Part shown: one piece after another, positions 1 through 5,158 of the stretch
How the letters are laid out: every line of letters starts with the position of its first letter
Position numbering within the stretch: position 1 is the first letter of the stretch
Assembly (NCBI GenBank): GCA_031279915.1
Contig: JAITHO010000092.1
Span: 1 to 5,158 of the forward strand
From: Tannerellaceae bacterium
GTDB taxonomy: Bacteria > Bacteroidota > Bacteroidia > Bacteroidales > Tannerellaceae
Direction: 5' to 3'
DNA: 5,158 nt
Made by a program: the position numbers and the translations under genes
The notes under the pieces: model-generated
What the model saw: the letters and a program-made list of their open reading frames with translations, nothing else
What the model was told of the DNA's origin: nothing
The model's database searches: none

Positions 1-1206
1 TGCCTGTTTGCATGTCAGTCGGCGGGCAATGTCAATCCGCCTGAGGAAGAGGAAGAGGAAACAGGGCAGGACGTTGTGCTTACTAAGGCTGAGCAGGGGC
101 TGCTGGTGGAGGGGAATAACTTTTTTGCCTTCAATTTGCTGCGCACGGTTGCGGCTATGAATAAGAACGAGGATCACTTGGTGCTTTCTCCGCTGAGCGC
201 TGGCCTGGCCTTCGGCATGCTGGGCAATGGGGCGGCTGGGGAGACTTTTAACGAGATTCGCCAGACCTTTGGCTTTGCGGATCTTTCCAAGGCGACTATC
301 AACGATTATTACCTGAAAATGATAACGGAGCTGAAGGCTGCCGACCCTGATGTGACCCTGGAAAGCGCTAATTCTATCTGGCTCAATCAGGATTTCAAAC
401 CCTTAGATGCTTTCGTGAAGGTCAATCAGGAAAAGTATGAGGCCGAAGTCAGGAGCGAAGATTTCGACGATCCGGCAACAGCCGGGCTGATTAACGGCTG
501 GTGCGCCGACAAAACTCACGGCAAAATCGACAAGATCCTCGACAAGACCAGCTACGATGCAGTGCTGTACCTGCTGAATGCCCTCTACTTTAAAGGCACG
601 TGGAGCGAACGCTTCGACAAGGATCTGACACAGGATGATGCTAAGTTCACTAACTACGACGGCACGGTCAGCAAGGTCGCCATGATGAACATGTTGTTGC
701 AGATGAAGTACGTCAGATCGCAGGGCTTTGCGATGGCGGAGCTTCCCTACGGCAATGAAGCTTTCAGCATGGTCGTTGTTTTGCCGGATGAAGATGCCTC
801 CGTTTCGTCCGTTTTAGAAACTTTAGATGCCTCCGTATGGAATGACTGCCTGTCGAAGCTATCGCCGCAGACGGTCTGCCTCTCCTTCCCGCGCATGAAG
901 CTGGAGTATGAAATTGAGCTGAACGACGTTCTGAAAGCGCTTGGTCTGAAACTTATCTTCGACCCATTCCAAGCCGATTTTTCAGGCATCAGCACGAGCG
1001 AGCAGCTATTTGTATCCTTAGTTAAGCAAAAAGCCACTCTGGAAGTAAACGAAGAAGGCTCGGAAGCCAGCGCCGTAACGATGGTATCGGTGGTTGGCGA
1101 AGGAAATGGGTGCGTAATTCTCACGCTCAATCGCCCCTTCCTCTTCTTTATAAAGGAAAAAAGTACGGGGCTGATTCTTTTCGAGGGGCTGGCTAAAAAG
1201 TTTTGA
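1..1206 (+). CDS. Serpin-family protease inhibitor, lipoprotein (5' end outside window)
   Basis: Frame 1 is open from the first base to the TGA at 1204-1206 (401 codons seen), so the gene starts upstream; the GTG at 76 is internal. The first residues, CLFAC, form a lipobox with the acylated Cys at residue 5. A Pro-Pro and six-Glu linker (13-20) follows, then a full serpin core. Family marks are SPLS (63-66), NALYFKGTW (193-201), the hinge EEGSEASA (351-358) and NRPF (377-380). The small residues at P14-P10 (S-E-A-S-A) are what an inhibitory serpin needs for loop insertion. Counting from the hinge puts P1 near Glu367 (Glu-Gly bond), uncertain by a residue or two because the loop is about one residue longer than in alpha-1-antitrypsin. 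Known of the family: suicide inhibition of serine or cysteine proteases. Inferred: membrane-tethered protection against host or competitor proteases. The acidic run begins ten residues after the Cys, so it is not a textbook surface-export signal. Confidence 0.95.
   Translation, partial: CLFACQSAGNVNPPEEEEEETGQDVVLTKAEQGLLVEGNNFFAFNLLRTVAAMNKNEDHLVLSPLSAGLAFGMLGNGAAGETFNEIRQTFGFADLSKATINDYYLKMITELKAADPDVTLESANSIWLNQDFKPLDAFVKVNQEKYEAEVRSEDFDDPATAGLINGWCADKTHGKIDKILDKTSYDAVLYLLNALYFKGTWSERFDKDLTQDDAKFTNYDGTVSKVAMMNMLLQMKYVRSQGFAMAELPYGNEAFSMVVVLPDEDASVSSVLETLDASVWNDCLSKLSPQTVCLSFPRMKLEYEIELNDVLKALGLKLIFDPFQADFSGISTSEQLFVSLVKQKATLEVNEEGSEASAVTMVSVVGEGNGCVILTLNRPFLFFIKEKSTGLILFEGLAKKF
43..60 (+). 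repeat. (GAGGAA)x3 hexamer repeat encoding six Glu
   Basis: Three exact copies of GAGGAA encode Glu15-Glu20 in the linker between the lipidated Cys and the serpin domain. Because the unit is six bases, gain or loss of copies would change linker length by two residues without a frameshift. It could equally be an ordinary acidic tether. Confidence 0.8.
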
Positions 1207-1222
1207 TAGATAATATTCGAGG

Positions 1223-1267
1223 CGCAAAAATGCGGAGAAGGTTCGTTGCTTTCTCCGCATTTTTGCG
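1223..1267 (+). terminator. Intrinsic terminator downstream of the serpin, probably bidirectional
   Basis: Arms 1223-1239 and 1251-1267 are perfect reverse complements over 17 bp. The stem extends inward by a G-U (1240/1250) and a G-C pair (1241/1249), leaving a seven-base loop at 1242-1248. The core TGCGGAGAAGG/CTTTCTCCGCA is preceded by A5 (1226-1230) and followed by T5 (1260-1264), so each strand has a stem plus U-tract. It starts 17 bases after the serpin stop and should end serpin transcription before fic. No gene on the opposite strand is visible here to need the reverse activity. Confidence 0.85.
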
Positions 1268-1275
1268 TAGAATAG

Positions 1276-1292
1276 TGCGGTTATTCTCCGCA
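1276..1292 (+). repeat. Small secondary hairpin reusing the terminator arm sequence
   Basis: TGCGG (1276-1280) and CCGCA (1288-1292) can form a 5 bp stem with a seven-base loop. TTCTCCGCA at 1284-1292 is also an exact second copy of the terminator right-arm core at 1251-1259, so the left arm at 1231-1239 could pair with either. It lies 40 bases upstream of fic. The repeat is seen; any regulatory role is inference. Confidence 0.4.
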
Positions 1293-1331
1293 AAACTTGC
1301 ATCTTTAGACTTTCAAAAAAAATAAATAGAT

Positions 1332-2432
1332 ATGGCAAAGTACATTTATCAACACGACAACTGGACGGATTTCACTTGGCAGGAAGATAAAATCCGCAAT
1401 TTATTCGGCGACGTGAAGTATCAGCAAGGCAAGCTGAACGTAATCGTAAGCGCAATAGGCTTTCCGCAAAAAGAGGAAAGCCTGCTCAATACTTTCACTT
1501 CCGACATTCTGAAATCATCCGAAATTGAGGGCGAATTGCTGAATTACGACCAGGTTCGCTCCTCCATAGCTCGCCATTTGGGAATCGAAACCGCAGGCTT
1601 AGCGCCCTCTGCCCGACATATTGAAGGCCTGGTGGAAATGGCGCTCGATGCTACTCAGCGATACGAAAATCCGCTGACGGAAGAGCGACTCTTCGGCTGG
1701 CACAATGCTCTATTTCCAAGCGGCTACAGTGGCGCATACAAAATAGATGTTGCCTGCTACCGCAAAGGCGAAATGCAAATCGTGTCGGGCACGACGGGCA
1801 ATGCGAAGGTTTGTTATGAAGCAATTCCGCAAGCGCATGTACAGCAGGAAATGAACAGGTTCCTTAGTTGGCTGAATACCGATTCCGGCATCGACAACAT
1901 TCTGAAAGCCGCAATAGCCCATTTTTGGTTCATAATAATCCATCCCTTTGACGACGGCAACGGTCGAATAGCACGAACCATTACGGATATGCAGTTGGCG
2001 AAAGCCGAAAAGAGCGCACAGCGATTTTATAGCTTATCAAGCCAAATTCTCGCCGAAAAGAAAGCCTATTACGAAGTTTTGCAAAAGGTTCAATGGAGCG
2101 CCGACAGCGATATAACCGATTGGCTGCTTTTCTTTTTGAGCTGTATGAAAAACGCACTACTCGCTTCCGAGCAGGCAAGTCTGCATGTTTTTCATAAAGC
2201 AATGTTTTGGACGAAAAACGAACACACACCAATCAACGAACGCCAGCGACTAATTCTCAACAAGCTCCTTGAGGGAAATTTTGTCGGCAAACTCCAATCC
2301 TCAAAGTATGCCAAAATATGCAAGTGCTCGCAAGACACCGCAAGCCGCGACATAAAAGATTTGATAGAGAAAGGTATTCTGCGCAAAGAAGAAGGCGGCG
2401 GACGAAACACAAACTACGAGCTAAATGAATAA
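1332..2432 (+). CDS. Fic-domain protein adenylyltransferase (DUF4172-Fic-winged helix)
   Basis: This 366-residue protein has the length and order of the DUF4172-Fic-HTH family. An N-terminal DUF4172-like region (about 1-80) carries the inhibitory motif S-x3-E-G (Ser62, Glu66, Gly67). The Fic core has the complete motif HPFDDGNGRIAR at 204-215, with catalytic His204, Asp208, Asn210 and Arg212 intact. A candidate target-docking flap lies around 136-152 and a winged-helix DNA-binding region at about 299-366. Known of the family: Fic enzymes transfer AMP from ATP to Ser, Thr or Tyr hydroxyls. The inhibitory Glu upstream of the core is the class II arrangement, blocking productive ATP binding until relieved. 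Inferred: a cytoplasmic regulator that may act on itself or on DNA-bound partners; the target is unknown. The ATG at 1332 follows an A-rich stretch (1315-1327) and no Shine-Dalgarno site is evident. No small antitoxin gene adjoins it, so it is unlikely to be a Doc or FicT toxin. Confidence 0.93.
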   Translation: MAKYIYQHDNWTDFTWQEDKIRNLFGDVKYQQGKLNVIVSAIGFPQKEESLLNTFTSDILKSSEIEGELLNYDQVRSSIARHLGIETAGLAPSARHIEGLVEMALDATQRYENPLTEERLFGWHNALFPSGYSGAYKIDVACYRKGEMQIVSGTTGNAKVCYEAIPQAHVQQEMNRFLSWLNTDSGIDNILKAAIAHFWFIIIHPFDDGNGRIARTITDMQLAKAEKSAQRFYSLSSQILAEKKAYYEVLQKVQWSADSDITDWLLFFLSCMKNALLASEQASLHVFHKAMFWTKNEHTPINERQRLILNKLLEGNFVGKLQSSKYAKICKCSQDTASRDIKDLIEKGILRKEEGGGRNTNYELNE

Positions 2433-2440
2433 GCGCCGCC
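2394..2440 (+). repeat. GC-only inverted repeat straddling the fic stop codon
   Basis: GGCGGCG (2394-2400) is the exact reverse complement of CGCCGCC (2434-2440). The arms are 33 bases apart and enclose the last codons and stop of fic. No T-run follows, so it is not a standard intrinsic terminator. It may stabilise the 3' end of the fic mRNA or be chance in GC-rich sequence. Confidence 0.3.
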
Positions 2441-2470
2441 CCTAACAATCCCATCTGCACGTAGAGACGC

Positions 2471-2492
2471 CAACCGCAATCGCAACCGCACC
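2471..2492 (+). repeat. Imperfect CAACCG hexamer repeat in the fic-TPR gap
   Basis: CAACCG, CAATCG, CAACCG and a partial CACC follow one another directly, preceded by GTAGAGACGC (2461-2470). The surrounding gap (2433-2577) is strongly C-rich: line 2461-2520 has 25 C against 12 G. No ORF of substance is supported on either strand. The block resembles a degenerate interspersed intergenic repeat, but no second copy occurs in this window. Confidence 0.45.
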
Positions 2493-2508
2493 GCCCAGCC
2501 GCCACTGA

Positions 2509-2539
2509 TTTGCATCCTCAACATTTCTCCATATCTTGC
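2509..2539 (+). promoter_or_regulatory. Candidate Bacteroidota-type promoter for the TPR operon
   Basis: TTTG at 2509-2512 is followed, after 19 bases, by TATCTTGC at 2532-2539. The Bacteroidota housekeeping consensus is TTTG, about 19-21 bases, then TAnnTTTG. The -33 box is exact and the spacing fits, but the -7 box matches only four of six defined bases. Its distance to the ATG at 2578 would give a leader of roughly 30 bases. It also falls just before the compositional reset at the TPR gene. Confidence 0.45.
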
Positions 2540-2577
2540 GAGCCTGAAAATTCGAACTGAATAATGCGTTTTTGAAT

Positions 2578-3780
2578 ATGAGACAGGCTGTCGGAATCTT
2601 TATTATTATTCTTGGATTGGTGGGGATCGTGATCGCTATGATTGTTGAGAACCCTATTGTTACGTTTATCTGCATGCTGATCGCTGTGGCTGGAGTTCTG
2701 TTTCCGGTTCTGATTAGGGGGCCGCGGGAGGAGGGCGAAGGGCATGCCGAGCATGAACGTTTGCCGGAGCGGGAGGCTTTGAATGCTCCTCTGGAGGCGC
2801 TCACGGAGCTGCAGCGGATTTTATCTCAGACAAATCTCCCCGATTACAAGGCGGGGGCGAAGGAATATGTTGCGAAGGGCGATTATGCGGCAGCTATCGG
2901 GCTTGCGAGCGCTGAGGGGGATGACTGGGAGGCTGCCGAACGGCTTATCTTCAGGGCCGAACTCTTCAAGGCCAACTCTCAATTTGAGGAGGCGGAGGAG
3001 GCTCTGCTCAGGGCTCTGAAGATATACAAGAGGCTGGCCGGAAAGGATCCTGATCGTTATGAACCTGAGCTTGCCGCGACGCTCGATAATCTTGGCCGCT
3101 TCTACGGATACGGCGAGCAGGCCGAACATTATTTCCTTAAAGCTTTGGCTATACAAAGAAGTCTGGCGGAGGCGGAATTGGATACCTATCGCTCTGATTT
3201 GGCCATAACTCTCGACCATCTCGGATCCTTATATTTTAATCGAGATGAGTTTGAGAAGGGGGGAAAATTCCTTGAGGAGGCTTTGGCGATTAACTCCGAC
3301 TTGGCCGACAAATCGGATTCCTTCAGGCCTAATCTTGCAAATTCGCTGAATAATATGGGGAATGTGTATACAATGAAGGAGGACTTCGACCGAGCCGGCG
3401 AATGTTATGACAAGGCTTTGGCGATTCGCAAGGAGCTGGCTACCGAGAATCCGCAAGCTTTCGCTCCCGCCCTGGCCGTGTCGCTGAAGAGCCTCGGAAA
3501 TTATTATGCGAACATACAGGAGTATGCCGATGCTGAGGAGTATTATAAGCAGTGTTTGGCAACCTACCGCTCGCTGGCTGCTGCTCATCCCCAAACCTTC
3601 AGTCCTTACTTGGCCGGCATCTTGGTTAGCATGGCAATCTTCTATCAGGATGATTATCCAAAGCGATCGCTATCCATCCGCCTTGCTAAGGAGGCTCTAA
3701 AGATTCTCGACAGCTTCAACAATGCCGCCGAGCGCGAGAAGGCCATGCTGGTCCTCTCAGATTGGGAAACTGATAATTAA
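2578..3780 (+). CDS. Two-TM membrane-anchored TPR protein (upstream paralogue)
   Basis: This is a 400-residue protein of unknown function. I chose the ATG at 2578 over a TTG two codons upstream. Two hydrophobic helices (about 4-23 and 27-46) form a hairpin joined by the short turn E-N-P. Arg47 and Arg50 follow TM2, so positive-inside reasoning puts the C-terminal domain in the cytoplasm. After an acidic linker (51-70), tetratricopeptide repeats run from about 86 to 380. Anchor motifs LDNLG (169), LDHLG (212), LNNMG (257) and LKSLG (303), and a degenerate one near 349, are 43-46 residues apart, the long kinesin-light-chain-like spacing. The first unit is shortened around GYGEQAEHY (177-185). 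TPRs bind protein partners, so a scaffold role is inferred; no enzyme domain is present. The next gene begins 10 bases after the stop and shares the C-terminal motif, so the two are co-transcribed duplicates. The 5' part is strongly G+T-rich, unlike the fic gene before it. Confidence 0.9.
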   Translation: MRQAVGIFIIILGLVGIVIAMIVENPIVTFICMLIAVAGVLFPVLIRGPREEGEGHAEHERLPEREALNAPLEALTELQRILSQTNLPDYKAGAKEYVAKGDYAAAIGLASAEGDDWEAAERLIFRAELFKANSQFEEAEEALLRALKIYKRLAGKDPDRYEPELAATLDNLGRFYGYGEQAEHYFLKALAIQRSLAEAELDTYRSDLAITLDHLGSLYFNRDEFEKGGKFLEEALAINSDLADKSDSFRPNLANSLNNMGNVYTMKEDFDRAGECYDKALAIRKELATENPQAFAPALAVSLKSLGNYYANIQEYADAEEYYKQCLATYRSLAAAHPQTFSPYLAGILVSMAIFYQDDYPKRSLSIRLAKEALKILDSFNNAAEREKAMLVLSDWETDN

Positions 3781-3790
3781 ACTATATAAT

Positions 3791-4885
3791 ATGAAGAAGG
3801 AAATAACAATCGGGCTTGCCGTTATTATCGTAGTAGCGGCGGTGTTCCTGCTCTTTGCGACAAAGAATAAGGCCGGCGGCAAAGATGCGATCGGTTCCAA
3901 GGCCGATTCTATCGCTGCCGACGCGCTAGCATCTGAAGCCGACCAATACTTTTATGACGGACTATACGAGGAGGCCACGGCGAGGTTCGTGAAAGCGGTT
4001 GAGCTCTATCCGTCGTACAGCAATACCCTGCTTGCGGCAGAAGGCTTTCGTGACATGAAGATGTTCGATAAGGCAAAAGAGTATTATAGCCGATGCCTGA
4101 AGATGGAATTACATCCGTTCGACAGGGCTTCCGCGCTGCATGAGCTTGGGAGCGCACTTAAAGAGCTGAAAGAATATCCCGAAGCCGAAAAGGCTTATCT
4201 GGAATCTTTGGAGATCTTCCAAAAGCTGCTCACTGAGAATCCGAACTATAAGCAGTACTATCTCACCAGAGCGTTCTTCCATCTTGGCCTTTTGTACGCA
4301 GAGATTGGAAACTACAAGAAGGCCGCAGAATACTACAACAAGGAGCTGGAGATAGAAAGAGCGCTCAATACAGGCAAATTCGATGTTGCCTCAACCCTCA
4401 ACTACCTTGGAGATGCCCACTATGGAGCGAAGGAATATGAGAAGGCCGAACGATGCTACTCCGAAGCCTTGGCAATATATAGAGAGGATGCCCAAAAGGA
4501 TCCGGACGGATACATTTACAGCCATTTTTTCCAGGCCCTCAGTCTCGGCAATCTCGGCAAAGTGTATGCCAACAAAGCCAAGCCCGACTATGCCAAGGCA
4601 GAAGAATACTTCCACGAAAGTTTGAACTTCTATCGATTAGACTACCATAGATTAGCCGCCGCCCGATTATTATACGAAGCCGAAGAACCCGCCGACTGTG
4701 GCTTCGACCTCGTAAACGCGTTAATCAATACAGCTACCTTCTATCACGATAAAGTTCCCAACAAAGAGCTCTCAATCGAACTCGCCAGCGAAGCTATCGC
4801 AACAATAGAAGGATGTGATGCTGATCCCGATTTCGTGGAAGAAGCCGGCAAGAAGGCCCGGCTGGTTCTGGAGAAATGGAAATAG
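3791..4885 (+). CDS. Single-TM membrane-anchored TPR protein (downstream paralogue)
   Basis: This is a 364-residue protein of unknown function. The ATG at 3791 gives MKKE followed directly by a hydrophobic segment (5-22). An in-frame ATG at 3722 would add 23 residues inside the previous gene and bury this segment, so I reject it. The segment lacks a signal-peptidase or lipobox ending and looks like an uncleaved anchor, which would place the rest in the periplasm, though lysines on both sides weaken that. TPR units follow: about 45-75, 78-111, 114-147, 160-190, 202-232 and 251-283, then a C-terminal helical cap. Typical anchors are ALHELG (115), FFHLG (162), LNYLG (203) and LGNLG (252). Residues 317-335 align without gaps to 355-373 of the upstream protein, with 11 of 19 identical. 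The ends share KAxLVLxxW. No Shine-Dalgarno site precedes the start, only A/T-rich sequence. Its last 10 bases overlap mnmA. Confidence 0.9.
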   Translation: MKKEITIGLAVIIVVAAVFLLFATKNKAGGKDAIGSKADSIAADALASEADQYFYDGLYEEATARFVKAVELYPSYSNTLLAAEGFRDMKMFDKAKEYYSRCLKMELHPFDRASALHELGSALKELKEYPEAEKAYLESLEIFQKLLTENPNYKQYYLTRAFFHLGLLYAEIGNYKKAAEYYNKELEIERALNTGKFDVASTLNYLGDAHYGAKEYEKAERCYSEALAIYREDAQKDPDGYIYSHFFQALSLGNLGKVYANKAKPDYAKAEEYFHESLNFYRLDYHRLAAARLLYEAEEPADCGFDLVNALINTATFYHDKVPNKELSIELASEAIATIEGCDADPDFVEEAGKKARLVLEKWK

Positions 4886-5158
4886 CGGCGCTGGTATCGG
4901 GCGGGGTTGATAGCTCTGTGATGGTTCATCTGCTGAAGGAGGCGGGATGGGAGCCTGTTGTCTTTTATATCAAGATTGGGGCCGATGAGGATGGATTCGT
5001 CGATTGTCCGTCGGAGGAGGATGTGGAGATAACCGAGTTCGTTGCGCGGCGCTACGGCTGTCGCTTCGAGCTCGTCTCGCTGCTTGAGGAGTACTGGGAG
5101 AAGGTGGCCGGATACGCCATCGACGCTGTTCGTCGCGGACTGACGCCTAATCCCGACA
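4876..5158 (+). CDS. mnmA: tRNA-specific 2-thiouridylase MnmA (3' end outside window)
   Basis: Ninety-four codons are visible before the window ends. Residues 8-14, SGGVDSS, are the PP-loop that binds ATP. Residues 88-94, GLTPNPD, begin the conserved MnmA motif that normally runs on into the first catalytic Cys (GxTPNPD..CN), which lies just past the edge. FYIKIG (30-35), then DCPSEED (43-49) and EEYWEKVAGYAID (71-83), match my recollection of Bacteroidales MnmA. Known of the family: MnmA adenylates U34 of tRNA-Lys, -Glu and -Gln and replaces O2 with sulfur from a persulfide relay, in the cytoplasm. The ATG overlaps the end of the TPR gene (ATGGAAATAG holds both its start and the TPR stop), suggesting translational coupling. 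A GGAG at 4870-4873 sits only two bases before the ATG, too close for an ideal ribosome site. Composition jumps to G+T-rich exactly here, so a separate internal promoter is possible. Confidence 0.95.
   Translation, partial: MEIAALVSGGVDSSVMVHLLKEAGWEPVVFYIKIGADEDGFVDCPSEEDVEITEFVARRYGCRFELVSLLEEYWEKVAGYAIDAVRRGLTPNPD

Noticed and set aside
76..1206. GTG at 76 as the serpin start
   Set aside because: The frame is open to base 1 and encodes a lipobox and linker upstream of 76; the GTG is an internal Val codon.
1297..1310. CATCTTTA near 1300-1307 as a fic promoter -7 box
   Set aside because: It resembles TAnnTTTG at four of six defined bases, but no TTTG lies 19-21 bases upstream; the only nearby TTTG (1262-1265) is 34 bases away.
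1018..1338. Reverse-strand 106-codon ORF across the serpin end and terminator
   Set aside because: It reads through the terminator hairpin and the complement of the serpin C-terminus and has no domain signal.
1332..2432. Fic as a Doc or FicT toxin of a toxin-antitoxin pair
   Set aside because: No small antitoxin ORF adjoins it, the protein is full length with its own inhibitory motif, and it carries a DUF4172 region and a winged helix.
2572..2577. TTG at 2572 as the start of the first TPR gene
   Set aside because: An ATG lies two codons downstream and starts the membrane segment naturally.
2442..3594. Reverse-strand ORFs of 72-132 codons across the fic-TPR gap and first TPR gene (for example 2821-3219 and 3229-3594)
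   Set aside because: They lie opposite a clear TPR gene, show no recognisable domain and have low-complexity or Cys/Arg-rich translations typical of shadow frames.
3081..3640. Regularly spaced similar segments that could suggest a DNA repeat or CRISPR array
   Set aside because: The roughly 130-138 base periodicity comes from TPR protein repeats; the nucleotide copies have diverged and there are no repeat-spacer units.
3722..3790. ATG at 3722 as the start of the second TPR gene
   Set aside because: It would add 23 polar residues translated from inside the previous gene in another frame, ahead of MKKE and the membrane anchor. The ATG at 3791 gives a normal N-terminus.
3785..3790. Perfect TATAAT just before the second TPR gene
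   Set aside because: It touches the ATG, leaving no room for a leader, has no paired -35 element, and Bacteroidota use a different -7 consensus. It is better read as A/T-rich initiation sequence.

Overview
The window looks like a piece of a Bacteroidota chromosome, most likely from the Bacteroidales. Four things point there: a lipoprotein-anchored serpin, a Fic protein of the DUF4172-Fic-winged-helix type, a MnmA whose N-terminus reads like the Bacteroidales version, and start codons preceded by A/T-rich sequence instead of strong Shine-Dalgarno sites. The assignment rests on recognising these families by eye, not on a search. All five genes lie on the + strand and coding density is high. No stretch longer than about 145 bases lacks a gene.

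Layout. (1) 1-1206: a serpin that enters the window already in frame. Its first residues form a lipobox, so it is a secreted lipoprotein whose start lies upstream. (2) 1223-1267: a long perfect hairpin with flanking A5/T5 tracts, a strong candidate bidirectional terminator. (3) 1332-2432: a Fic-domain AMPylase with an N-terminal self-inhibitory motif and a C-terminal winged helix. (4) 2433-2577: a C-rich gap with a short hexamer repeat and a plausible Bacteroidota-type promoter. (5) 2578-3780 and 3791-4885: two tandem, paralogous, membrane-anchored TPR proteins 10 bases apart. (6) 4876 to the window end: the 5' part of mnmA, overlapping the second TPR gene by 10 bases, so the TPR pair and mnmA are probably one transcription unit.

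How they work together. The serpin is a self-contained cell-envelope protease inhibitor and the Fic protein looks like a stand-alone regulator. The TPR pair looks like two halves of one membrane-associated scaffold, perhaps on opposite faces of the inner membrane, whose function I cannot name. MnmA is housekeeping tRNA thiolation, and its link to the TPR pair may be only transcriptional.

The least expected signal is compositional. The + strand is rich in G+T just after 1, 2578 and 4886, drifts to A+C richness over the following ~2.3-2.5 kb, then resets abruptly. This sawtooth coincides with the inferred transcription-unit boundaries, with the last reset falling at the mnmA start. No clearly novel multi-gene defence or mobile system is visible.
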